Origin: an uncultured Eggerthellaceae bacterium
GTDB taxonomy: Bacteria > Actinomycetota > Coriobacteriia > Coriobacteriales > Eggerthellaceae
DNA length: 64,000 nucleotides
Direction: 5' to 3'
Assembly: GCA_910589125.1 (NCBI GenBank)
Contig: CAJURX010000007.1
Coordinates: forward strand, 1 to 64,000
The notes below the pieces were generated by a model. That model was not told the DNA's origin. It worked only from the letters and a program-made list of their open reading frames with translations, and searched no databases. Both the position numbers and the translations under genes were made by a program. Of this stretch, positions 36,503 to 44,042 are shown in pieces. Numbering within the stretch: position 1 is the stretch's first letter; every line of letters begins with the position of its first letter.

Positions 36503-37537
36503 CTACGCACACCCTTCGATGTCACACGCCGCCCGAAGGCCGTATGCCCCCGTTGCCGAGCGCACGGCAGAGCGTATGGCGCGCTCCATGGCCTCCGTCG
36601 CAAGGATGCCCACCATATCCGTGCGCGCATCCACATCCCCCGACGCCATGACGAAGATGGTGTCGCCGTCATGGGGAGTGTGCACCGGCTTGATGCACCG
36701 CGCGTACGCATCTTGGGCCATCTGGGCGACCTTGGTCGCCTGCGCCTTCACGAGGCGCGCATTCGTGAGGATGCATCCGATGGTGGTATTGGAGACGGGC
36801 GCGCCCTCCTGCTCACGCTGATCACCTGCGCCGCGCGCATCACGCCCACCTGTGGCACCGGCGCTGCTCTGGAGCGCAGCTGCTTTGAGGGCAGCAGCTA
36901 TCGGGTCCTCCACGCGCCCGTCCTCACCGAGCGCACCAGCCAACCAGCTCCCATCCTCAGCCACGACGTTGCCAAGGGCGTTCACAGCCACGTTCGCGAT
37001 GACCACGAGCTCGCCGAGCCTCAAGCCCGCCCAACCGAATCCGGACTTCATGGCCTGCTGCGGAAGGCCCATCTTGCCCACCGTGGCACCCGTGCCCGCA
37101 CCGACGCATCCTTGCTCCAGGTCAGCGCCCGCAGACTGGCACGCCGCGCGCGCAGCACGCGCTCCGTCATCCTTGTTCGGCCAGGAGAGCTTGCCCACAG
37201 GCAGGTCGAAGAGCGAAGCACCGCAGACGATCGGCACGCACGCGCCGGCCAGCTTGAAGCCCACGTCCCTGCCAGCAAGCTCCTCCATGACGCCGCACGC
37301 CGCCTCGAGTCCGAATGCAGAGCCCCCCGACAAGACGATGGCATTCACCTGCTCCACCATGTTCTCCGGGCGCAACAAGTCAGTCTCGCGCGTGGCAGGA
37401 GCCCCGCCGCGCACATCGACGGCTCCGACCGCGCCGTCCTCGGCCACGAGCACCGTGCAACCAGTACCGTCCTCCGCGCGCGTGCAATGCGCAGCCCCGA
37501 ACATCGGCAGATCAGCGAACGTGGCTTCTTGGAACAT
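36503..37537 (-). CDS. P1-family (DmpA/BapA type) N-terminal nucleophile aminopeptidase
   Basis: A 344-residue protein with the P1 hallmarks ETDLLRPENMVEQVNAIVL followed by SGGSAFGLEAA, and the autoprocessing/nucleophile region APVSNTTIGCILTNA at about residue 250. Family members self-cleave into two chains and act as L-aminopeptidases or beta-peptidases. A gene-specific insert of about 25 Gly/Ala/Arg-rich residues precedes the nucleophile. It stands alone, divergent from veg. Confidence 0.88.
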   Translation of the reverse strand: MFQEATFADLPMFGAAHCTRAEDGTGCTVLVAEDGAVGAVDVRGGAPATRETDLLRPENMVEQVNAIVLSGGSAFGLEAACGVMEELAGRDVGFKLAGACVPIVCGASLFDLPVGKLSWPNKDDGARAARAACQSAGADLEQGCVGAGTGATVGKMGLPQQAMKSGFGWAGLRLGELVVIANVAVNALGNVVAEDGSWLAGALGEDGRVEDPIAAALKAAALQSSAGATGGRDARGAGDQREQEGAPVSNTTIGCILTNARLVKAQATKVAQMAQDAYARCIKPVHTPHDGDTIFVMASGDVDARTDMVGILATEAMERAIRSAVRSATGAYGLRAACDIEGCA

Positions 37538-37628
37538 GGCGACTCCTGACCGTCATCGTGCATGGTTATGCTCATCGGGTCTTTTATACCGCTCGGATGA
37601 TATCGTAGATGCCGTTCGCCACTTCAAA

Positions 37629-37658
37629 TCGACCGTTCGCCGTCTCAGGTGCTAGTAT
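37629..37658 (+). promoter_or_regulatory. veg promoter
   Basis: TCGACC, 18 nt, TAGTAT, with an extended TGC before the -10. The predicted start near 37665 is about 33 nt before the gene. Confidence 0.55.
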
Positions 37659-37697
37659 GTCGCAGGCACAAAATCGAGCAAAGCAAGGGAGCTGCGT

Positions 37698-38042
37698 ATG
37701 GATCTGGTGAAGCAGTCGAAGATCGTCGACGGAATCCATGACACGCTGAATGATTTCGTCGGGCAGAAGATCAAGGTCCGGGCCAACATGGGCCGTTCCA
37801 AGATCGTCGAGAACGTGGGCGTTCTCACGCAGGTGCATCCACGCCTGTTCGTCATGGAAGTGGAGCGCAAGCGCGGTCGCACGGCACGCCACTCATACCA
37901 GTACGCTGACGTGCTCACCGGCATGGTCGAGCTCTCACAGGACGGCGAGCCCATCTTCGGCGAATTCATCGACGACACCCCGCCAGAGCCCACGCCCGAG
38001 AACATCAAGCTGTTCCATGAGAAGGAGCGCATCCTGAGCTAA
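37698..38042 (+). CDS. veg: Veg family protein
   Basis: A 114-residue protein. The first 80 residues match the Veg family (GQKIKVRANMGRSK, VLTQVHPRLFVMEV, TARHSYQYADVLTGMVEL), a small SH3-like beta-barrel. AAGGGAG lies 6 nt before the ATG. In Bacillus, Veg affects biofilm and sporulation; the role in actinobacteria is unclear. The acidic C-terminal extension of about 30 residues is longer than in Bacillus. Confidence 0.88.
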   Translation: MDLVKQSKIVDGIHDTLNDFVGQKIKVRANMGRSKIVENVGVLTQVHPRLFVMEVERKRGRTARHSYQYADVLTGMVELSQDGEPIFGEFIDDTPPEPTPENIKLFHEKERILS

Positions 38043-38061
38043 GGCGCAGATGCGGCTCCGT

Positions 38062-38090
38062 TTGACATCGAGAGCCGATTTGGCGAGAAT
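38062..38090 (+). promoter_or_regulatory. Orphaned promoter of the truncated alanine-type tRNA
   Basis: TTGACA (38062-38067), 17 nt, GAGAAT (38085-38090), 33 nt ahead of the tRNA fragment. It could now transcribe the intact tRNA-Ala(CGC) downstream. Confidence 0.6.
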
Positions 38091-38123
38091 ATCGCTTCGC
38101 GGTCGGGAACGACGCGCACCTCT

Positions 38124-38145
38124 GGGGATGTAGCTCAGCTGGGAG
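38124..38145 (+). pseudogene. 5' fragment of an alanine-type tRNA gene, probable integration junction
   Basis: 22 nt reproduce the acceptor 5' strand and D-arm of an alanine-type tRNA (GGGGATGTAGCTC, then AGCTGGGAG). The sequence departs from a tRNA inside the D-loop, and no matching anticodon or 3' half follows. The promoter remains intact. This marks a break in a host tRNA or a relic of one. Confidence 0.7.
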
Positions 38146-38226
38146 GCCAAAGGATCCATAAACGAGCCCCCTAGCAATACAGCTCCGTTGGGGCTAGAAT
38201 TGACAACTGAATATTATACCTTACCT

Positions 38227-38303
38227 GGGGCATTAGCTCAGTTTGGGAGAGCGCGTGGTTCGCAATCACGAGGTCAGGGGTTCGATCCCCCTATGCTCCA
38301 CCA
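38227..38303 (+). tRNA. tRNA-Ala (CGC)
   Basis: A complete 77-nt cloverleaf with encoded CCA. The acceptor GGGGCAT/ATGCTCC has one G-T pair, the anticodon loop TTCGCAA carries CGC, and the T-arm is intact. The D-loop has three T residues where most alanine tRNAs have fewer. A strong terminator follows. It is not clear whether this gene belongs to the host or to the element. Confidence 0.93.
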
Positions 38304-38313
38304 GGAATCTCCA

Positions 38314-38346
38314 AGAGCCCTCACATGATGTGAGGGCTCTTTTTTG
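38314..38346 (+). terminator. Strong terminator after tRNA-Ala(CGC)
   Basis: AGAGCCCTCAC pairs perfectly with GTGAGGGCTCT over 11 bp with a five-base loop and is followed by a run of T. It also separates the tRNA from the convergent recombinase gene. Confidence 0.9.
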
Positions 38347-38348
38347 CC

Positions 38349-40160
38349 CTAATTCGCGCGTCCAGCCGCCCAACACAAACTACGTAGAAGCTGCCCGCTT
38401 TCATCTGAATCACCGTTTCTTATCTCCAATAGCTGCATCGCCTCCTCCCATTCCATACCCGGATTGTCTTCCATAACCCTGAACACCGCCTCATCAGCGT
38501 TCAAACCCCCAAGAGACTCGAGGTCGATAACAGGCTCATCGCTACGACATATCACCTTGCAATCATCGCGCTCAAGGATGGGGTCTTCAGCCAGGCTTAG
38601 ATATTGCTCAAGCGAGAACGACAGCTTCAGATCGACCTCATATCCTCTTGAGACTTGTATCTCATCGACGAGCTCGCAGATCAGCATGCGCTTCTGATCT
38701 CGATCGCATGCATCGAACATCTCAGCGTAGCTCAGCAGCTTCTCGTGACCGGCTAAGAGCTCTCGCTCTTCCACCTCGGCTTCGCGGATCTCTCGGTTGA
38801 CGCTCTCCATCTTCCCGGTCATTTCGTCGACTTCTTGCTCCGCATCGTCGATCAAGCCGCTCAACACCTCTGGCGCAAACGCGCTTTTGCCAGCGATCGA
38901 TCTAACGACTTCGCCCTTGAGCACATCGAGATCATGCCGTTTAGTTGAGATTTGCCGGTTCAACGCAGCAGCCTCTTCTCTCTTCGAATGAAGGTGCGTT
39001 CTCATGCGCTGAGATACGATCTCCTCCTTGGGGACACGTTTCATGCTCATCAGAAGCCGCCTGATGGCCTCTGAGACCGCATCATCGATCCTCTTGGCTG
39101 AATACCCGGATTGACCGTTGCATCTGCTCTTATGGCGCATGTTGTTGTAGCAGACGTATCTCCACACGCGCTTCTTCCAGATCGTCCCATCCTTTCGCTT
39201 CTTTTTCTTTTCAGATGTGGATGTGATGAGTCTTCCACCGCAATGTCCGCAGAAGATATTGCCTGTGAGGAGGCAATGCTCGGCCACCTTCCTTGGCACG
39301 CGTCTGCTCTCTTGGTATTTTGCGGATCGCTGCTTCGCTATGTCTCTGGCTTTGAAGAAGACCTCGTCGCTGATGATGCGCAGCTCTTCGAAGGGGCCGG
39401 CTTGGGTATCGCCGCATTTCAAGATGCCGCGATACATCTCGTTGGTGACCATGTTCTTGATGGTCGCGCAAACGAAGTTGTCGCCTTTGCGGTTCATGAT
39501 GCCTTCCGACTCGAGCCGTCTCGCTATCGTTTGCGTTCCTAGCCCGTGATTCACGTAGAGATCGAAGATATAGACGACGATGCTCGCTTCTCTTTCATCG
39601 ATCTCAAGATCTTTGACGGCGCGGCCTCGTTTGTTGAGCCGTCCTTTGTCAACGAGTCGATATCCGAAGGGTGGCACACCACCCTTGAAATGCCCCTTCT
39701 TCACCTCTTCGGCCATGGTGCCCTTAACGCGAATGGATGTCTTGATGGATTCCCCGGACGCTTGCCAGTAGTAGATGTAGTTCAGGAGCTTGTCGATGTG
39801 ATGCTCGAACTTCTGCTGGCCTTCTTTGACGCTCCAGACCTCGATGCCCTTCTCGACGAACCACTGAACGACATAGGGAGTCTCATCTTCCTTGCGGCCT
39901 ATGCGGTCGAACATGAAGACCAGCAGGACATCGAACTCCTTGTTGAGCGCCATCTTCTGAAGCTCCAAGATGGCATCTCGGTTCTTCGCTGATACTTTGA
40001 AGCCGGATATGCCCTTCTCGTAGAACTCCATGTAGAGCTCCCAATCAGGTTGGGAGTCGATGAAGCCGTGGCAAGCGGTCTTCTGCATGGGGATGTCGTC
40101 GACTTCTTTGTCGACTTGCCCGAGCGTCGAGACGCGATACAGGCAGCAAACCCTTTTCAT
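38349..40160 (-). CDS. Large serine recombinase (site-specific integrase)
   Basis: A 603-residue protein. The N-terminal resolvase domain has the catalytic Ser in CCLYRVSTLGQ and the Arg region FDRIGRKEDET. The recombinase domain spans about 170-290, a zinc ribbon (CGHCGGRL with later CYNN and RCNG Cys) about 310-370, and a coiled coil about 420-490. The start is taken at MKRVCCLYR (40160); an ATG at 40172 is only 1-2 nt from the Shine-Dalgarno AAAGG. It probably integrates and excises the element, with att sites next to the tRNA genes. Confidence 0.92.
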   Translation of the reverse strand: MKRVCCLYRVSTLGQVDKEVDDIPMQKTACHGFIDSQPDWELYMEFYEKGISGFKVSAKNRDAILELQKMALNKEFDVLLVFMFDRIGRKEDETPYVVQWFVEKGIEVWSVKEGQQKFEHHIDKLLNYIYYWQASGESIKTSIRVKGTMAEEVKKGHFKGGVPPFGYRLVDKGRLNKRGRAVKDLEIDEREASIVVYIFDLYVNHGLGTQTIARRLESEGIMNRKGDNFVCATIKNMVTNEMYRGILKCGDTQAGPFEELRIISDEVFFKARDIAKQRSAKYQESRRVPRKVAEHCLLTGNIFCGHCGGRLITSTSEKKKKRKDGTIWKKRVWRYVCYNNMRHKSRCNGQSGYSAKRIDDAVSEAIRRLLMSMKRVPKEEIVSQRMRTHLHSKREEAAALNRQISTKRHDLDVLKGEVVRSIAGKSAFAPEVLSGLIDDAEQEVDEMTGKMESVNREIREAEVEERELLAGHEKLLSYAEMFDACDRDQKRMLICELVDEIQVSRGYEVDLKLSFSLEQYLSLAEDPILERDDCKVICRSDEPVIDLESLGGLNADEAVFRVMEDNPGMEWEEAMQLLEIRNGDSDESGQLLRSLCWAAGRAN

Positions 40161-40281
40161 TTCGATCACCATCCTTTCCAGGACGGCAATCGGTCTATTC
40201 GGCTGTTAAGGTGCATGGCTAGCGCTTCGCCATGCTCATTCAACCAGCGAGTTAGTGCGAAAGAAACCATGCCATGAATCC

Positions 40282-40464
40282 CTATCGCATGATTGACTTT
40301 CCGATATAGTCGCTCTGCAGATCCTCTAGCGCTCTTTGCAGAGGCTTCTCATCATCACCATTGCTAAACGTGAATTTGACCGTGCATCCATTGATCTGCG
40401 CCGATGCATGCTCCTTGCAGTATGAGCTACTGCTCAAGCACACCTGACCTTCTTGCTTTCCCAC
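40282..40464 (-). CDS. Small element-encoded protein, possibly TnpW-like
   Basis: A 60-residue frame starting at GTG with AGGA 8 nt upstream. The central TVKFTFSNGDDEKPLQRALEDL stretch resembles the short TnpW proteins found beside serine recombinases, but the similarity is weak and judged by eye. Lower GC than the chromosome. Confidence 0.4.
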   Translation of the reverse strand: MGKQEGQVCLSSSSYCKEHASAQINGCTVKFTFSNGDDEKPLQRALEDLQSDYIGKSIMR

Positions 40465-40556
40465 TCATGCAATCCTGTCCTTGATGTTCATCTACATAGA
40501 GCCGCAGAAGTGCGCCTCTATGGAAACGGACAGTTTTGGCGTGAAATGGGAAAGTG

Positions 40557-40820
40557 CTAGGACCGATTCTTGCGCCACTCTTCGAATGGGAGATCGGAGT
40601 AAAGCCATTCTTCGAACTCCCAAGAGCCTTCGAAGAAACCAAGCTCAGTCAGGTGACCATTCTCTGCAGAATAGACGCGTAGATATTCATCGGAATTGCG
40701 CTCGAGCTCTTCTTCGTAGTCATGCTCAATGATCAAAGCTGCTACCTTTGATGGCGTAGATGCATATCTTTCAAAATTGCTTTTGCTCAAAGCGCCTCTT
40801 CTGTATCTATTCGCAGTCAT
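40557..40820 (-). CDS. Hypothetical small acidic protein
   Basis: An 87-residue protein (start MTANRYRRG), very rich in Glu and aromatic residues in the second half (EFEEWLYSDLPFEEW). I do not recognise it. It lies between the recombinase and the palindromic region and is read in the same direction. Confidence 0.5.
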   Translation of the reverse strand: MTANRYRRGALSKSNFERYASTPSKVAALIIEHDYEEELERNSDEYLRVYSAENGHLTELGFFEGSWEFEEWLYSDLPFEEWRKNRS

Positions 40821-40870
40821 AGACCAAAGAGGCGCTGTAGGCTGCAAGAAGGAGAGCACCCGCTCTGGTC

Positions 40871-40982
40871 GTCACAACCATATAGCATGCCATCAGCATC
40901 CATAATGAGCAGATGCCCTCCTGCTCAGATGCTGATAGGCGTGACAAAATAGACATACCGAGGTATGCCATATGGTTGTGAC
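40871..40982. repeat. Nested inverted-repeat structure
   Basis: Outer arms 40871-40891 and 40962-40982 match in inverse orientation at 19 of 21 positions. Inside, CATCAGCATC and GATGCTGATAG, then GAGCAG and CTGCTC, are also inverted, and a small CATACC-GA-GGTATG palindrome overlaps the right outer arm. The whole could fold as one long stem or as a cruciform. No reading frame spans it. Recombination site, replication or regulatory RNA are possible roles. Confidence 0.75.
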
Positions 40983-41053
40983 ATATCCAGTTTAGTTCTA
41001 AATTAGTCGATTAAGAAGAACAGATCCCATATACGGTCTCATTCCTATACGTT

Positions 41054-41518
41054 CTAATAATCACGGCAACACTCTGAAAGTAGCTCCCGTAGGTTATGCT
41101 TTGCAAGATTGAGGCTATAGTCTATCGCTCTTCTAGAGCAGCCTTCGATATTTGCGATTTCTTTGATAGAAAGCCCTATGAGGTGCCTCATCAAGAATCT
41201 TCTTCGTTGCGTCTCGGGTATCTTATTTAGCATTTGAATCAATTGAATGGATTCAAGCTGCTTGATTAGAAGATCTTCTGGAGTAACGCAAAACATATCG
41301 TGGGGCAAATAGCAGTCAGGGATGCACTCCATATGAACCGTATGTCTCGATTCACGACGTTCTAAGCGCCAAAACTCGCGCTGCAGATCATCTAATTCCT
41401 CGATGAGTTCTTCGTCAACTTCTATCTCTACTGTGTTTCCGCTTGAACCATCGACTGATACGTAATAATGGATACCCTCTGAATCAACACTGGTGCGTTT
41501 CTTGTAAAACCTGCTCAT
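41054..41518 (-). CDS. Sigma-70 region 4-like helix-turn-helix protein
   Basis: A 154-residue protein. The C-terminal 60 residues (IPETQRRRFLMRHLIGLS, KEIANIEGCSRRAIDYSLN) form a sigma region 4/HTH typical of regulators on mobile elements. No region 2 is present, so it is unlikely to be a full sigma factor. GGAGGAG sits 4-5 nt before the ATG at 41518. It may control excision or transfer genes. Confidence 0.75.
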   Translation of the reverse strand: MSRFYKKRTSVDSEGIHYYVSVDGSSGNTVEIEVDEELIEELDDLQREFWRLERRESRHTVHMECIPDCYLPHDMFCVTPEDLLIKQLESIQLIQMLNKIPETQRRRFLMRHLIGLSIKEIANIEGCSRRAIDYSLNLAKHNLRELLSECCRDY

Positions 41519-41854
41519 GTTGCTCCTCCGCATAACCAGCGAGAAGAGCTGCTCGGTAGTAGTTGCCCCTCTTAAAATGGGACACAGAAATGGACAAATG
41601 CGAAGGCGTTATCTCAGTTAAGAGATGAAGAATTTGAAGCACTGATAATGGGTTCGAGTAAAGAAAGAGAGCACTGCAATAGCATGTAGCTAACTGTTAA
41701 ATCCTACTGAAGATGGAATAACGGGCATTATGCAATGCATCATGGAAAATCAAAAAGCATCGAGAACTCTGACGAGAATTGAAATAGGTGCCCTTTCGGT
41801 AAGGCCCCTGGTGGTGATCAAGCGAAATCAGACCAACTTGTCATAATCACCAAA
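41519..41854. other. AT-rich spacer without a gene
   Basis: No convincing frame, RNA gene or strong hairpin is visible. It probably holds the promoter of the sigma-like gene and the 3' end of the transhydroxylase operon. Confidence 0.6.
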
Positions 41855-42232
41855 CTACGCATCAGTGATTTCGATCCTCTTAATCGGCACCATGGTATTG
41901 CAAACCTGGTTTGTATCGGTAGGCTCTTCCTTGCGACGCCCGCACGGGAATCCGCAGATGATTCCTAAGCGCTTACATGGAGCTGCAGGTATGGCGGCAC
42001 GATAGGTCTCAGTCAGATCCATGCTGCATTCACTGCACTGAAAGCTGATCTTTATACCGCTCTTAAGAGCCTTTTTCTCTTGGATGCTCTGTTTGTGAGG
42101 AAGATCGAGTCCGTTGAGGTATTGCGTGCGAGTAAGCGAGTTGCGTGCATGGCACTGAGGGCAATGCACGACAACCAGCTCCTGGGGGGAACAATTATTG
42201 CATTCCGGATTACAATGGCCTGCATAGCACAT
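41855..42232 (-). CDS. Cys-rich zinc-finger-like hypothetical protein
   Basis: A 125-residue protein with 13 cysteines in clusters: CNPECNNC at the N-terminus, CPQCHARN, CSEC and CKRLGIICGFPC. Several CxxC pairs suggest metal or Fe-S binding. GGAAGGA lies 7 nt before the ATG. It is the last gene of the ten-gene operon, 55 nt after the SlyD-like gene. Function unknown. Confidence 0.6.
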   Translation of the reverse strand: MCYAGHCNPECNNCSPQELVVVHCPQCHARNSLTRTQYLNGLDLPHKQSIQEKKALKSGIKISFQCSECSMDLTETYRAAIPAAPCKRLGIICGFPCGRRKEEPTDTNQVCNTMVPIKRIEITDA

Positions 42233-42287
42233 AGGTGCATCCTTCCATCACCATCAGGAAACGTGTAACTAAAGGGTGTTCTGATGG

Positions 42288-42800
42288 CTATTCAGTAAGC
42301 TGTTTCTTCAGCTTCTGACATCCGCACGTGCATCCAGAAGCGTGTTCTTCGTCTTTTACGAGATCTCCTGTCTCGCCATAAACTTCAGTTACCTCGATAT
42401 CGAAAGTCAGATCCTCCCCAGCAAGCTCATGGTTGAAATCGAAGACGATGCTCTGTTCGTCCACGCTTTCAACTTTAACGCGTCTCTGTTCGTTGCCTAG
42501 ATTGAGCATGATGTATTCACCGACTGGAAGCTTCTCAGCATCAGGGAATGCACTACGAGGAACAACCTCTTTCAGCTCCGGATCATATTCGCCATAGGCA
42601 TCCTTTGCCGATATGACTACGGTCTCTTTTACGTGGGGCTCAAGACCCGTCACTGCCTTTTCAAGACCCGGAATTACGGTTCCAGCGCCTACGACGAATA
42701 CAAGTGGATTCCCGTTATGGTTATCCGAGCTATCAAATATGGTTCCGTTTGCAAGCCTGCCCTCATAGAGCAAGCTTACCTTTCGACCAATCTCTATCAT
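42288..42800 (-). CDS. SlyD-like FKBP peptidyl-prolyl isomerase
   Basis: A 170-residue protein: FKBP core with insert-in-flap (ISAKDAYGEYDPELKEVVPRSAF) and a C-terminal metal-binding tail EEHASGCTCGCQ. SlyD proteins are chaperone-isomerases that also handle nickel and other metals. Placement in the molybdoenzyme operon suggests folding or metal-loading help for that enzyme; this is inference. AAGGAG is 5 nt before the start. Confidence 0.88.
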   Translation of the reverse strand: MIEIGRKVSLLYEGRLANGTIFDSSDNHNGNPLVFVVGAGTVIPGLEKAVTGLEPHVKETVVISAKDAYGEYDPELKEVVPRSAFPDAEKLPVGEYIMLNLGNEQRRVKVESVDEQSIVFDFNHELAGEDLTFDIEVTEVYGETGDLVKDEEHASGCTCGCQKLKKQLTE

Positions 42801-42821
42801 TGCTGCTCCTTATTGGTGTAA

Positions 42822-43163
42822 CTATTTCGACCGGTCTAGCACTTCGCAACTCCCGTTGAGGATGTTGTGCCAATGACCATCTATCAATACGAATAGAGCT
42901 TTGAATTCGATCTTTCCTGCATGCGACGCGCTTCCCAAGTAGCGGACATCTCCCTCTTCGTACGGCTTAGCTTCCACCCATGTACCGCTTGTGCCATATG
43001 CGCGAAAAGTCCTTCCATCAATAGACCGAACCGTCATATCAGCCCAATTCACGGGTCCTATGGGTAGAGCCGAGAGTTTCCCCTCGGCTCTAAGCCGCAT
43101 GATCATCTCATGAGCTTTATTTGATCGCTCTTCGCTGTTGTATTTTGAACAACATGGCGTCAT
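42822..43163 (-). CDS. Hypothetical protein of the transhydroxylase operon
   Basis: A 113-residue protein with an N-terminal CC pair (MTPCCSKY), a helical segment (MIMRLRAEGKL) and a beta-rich C-terminus ending IDGHWHNILNGSCEVL. I do not recognise the family. It lies 24 nt after one SDR gene and 21 nt before the SlyD-like gene, so it is part of the operon. Confidence 0.55.
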   Translation of the reverse strand: MTPCCSKYNSEERSNKAHEMIMRLRAEGKLSALPIGPVNWADMTVRSIDGRTFRAYGTSGTWVEAKPYEEGDVRYLGSASHAGKIEFKALFVLIDGHWHNILNGSCEVLDRSK

Positions 43164-43187
43164 GCCTGCATAACCTCGAATATCTCA

Positions 43188-44015
43188 TCAAGGTAGTTGA
43201 GGAACTGTCCGCATAGCCAATTTACCGCCGTCCATGAGAACATCGCACCCCGTGAGGTATGCAACTGAAGGATCCAACAGTGCCGCGAATAGAGCCGCCA
43301 TCTCGTCGGGATCTCCGAACCTCTTGAATGCAGTTCCCTCCTTGATGCTCTCAAAGTTGGCTTCCTGATGCTCGAGCATGGGTGTCATGAATGAACCAGG
43401 AGCAACAGAGAAGATGCGGCAGCCCTTCTTTCCAAACCTTTCTACGTTTGCTTTCGTGTAGAACATCACAAAGTTCTTCGATGCGAAATAAGCGGGAGCC
43501 GATTCTGGCAGGAAGGCCGCAGCAGGACCGAGCGGCTGCAGATTGTCAATGAACACTGTTCCGAAGCTTGCAGAATTCGGATCAGACCAGATCTCTATCT
43601 CTTTCTGATTTGGTTCATAGTTATAGCCCGTGACAGAAGAATAATTAGCCACAGATCCACCTTCTTCCAACAACGGGAAGAAGGTCTCAACCACATTGAC
43701 AGTTCCGATGACATTGATCTTCGTTATCGTCTCTGTGTCTGCAACATCCATATCAACTGCAGCCGCATGCACGACATTGCCAATAGGAGCTACTTGTTTG
43801 GCTTGTTCTGCGAATTCACGAACGGATTCGATATCCGACACATCAAGCCTACAGCCATGAGCATCTATGCCCTGCGATTGAAGTTCATCAAGTGCTGAAG
43901 CTAGCTTCTTCTCATTTCGTCCACCTATGAATACTGGGCCGTATTTGGCAACTGCTCTTGCAGTTGCCAAACCCATTCCAGAAGTGCCACCAGTGATCAC
44001 CTGAAGCTTTGACAT
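43188..44015 (-). CDS. Short-chain dehydrogenase/reductase with extended substrate lid
   Basis: A 275-residue classical SDR. The NAD(P) motif is TGGTSGMG (8-15) and the catalytic pair Y176/K180 is in APAYFASK. The distance from the catalytic Ser (S126/S127) to Tyr is about 50 residues instead of the usual 13 or so, meaning an inserted loop, a feature of some 3-alpha-hydroxysteroid dehydrogenase-like SDRs. The C-terminal TGCDVLMDGGK matches SDR ends. Probably reduces a ring ketone; the substrate is unknown. Confidence 0.85.
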   Translation of the reverse strand: MSKLQVITGGTSGMGLATARAVAKYGPVFIGGRNEKKLASALDELQSQGIDAHGCRLDVSDIESVREFAEQAKQVAPIGNVVHAAAVDMDVADTETITKINVIGTVNVVETFFPLLEEGGSVANYSSVTGYNYEPNQKEIEIWSDPNSASFGTVFIDNLQPLGPAAAFLPESAPAYFASKNFVMFYTKANVERFGKKGCRIFSVAPGSFMTPMLEHQEANFESIKEGTAFKRFGDPDEMAALFAALLDPSVAYLTGCDVLMDGGKLAMRTVPQLP

Positions 44016-44042
44016 CGTTCGTTCCTATCTCTCATCGATCCA

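Noticed and set aside
36382..36711. N-terminal extension of the DesK-like kinase
   Set aside because: It would overlap the P1 peptidase gene and encodes no membrane or sensor features.
38165..38197. Terminator after the tRNA fragment
   Set aside because: A GAGCCCC/GGGGCT pairing exists, but the loop is long and no T-run follows.
41054..41518. Complete ECF sigma factor
   Set aside because: Only a region 4-like HTH is present and region 2 is missing, so it is described as sigma-like.
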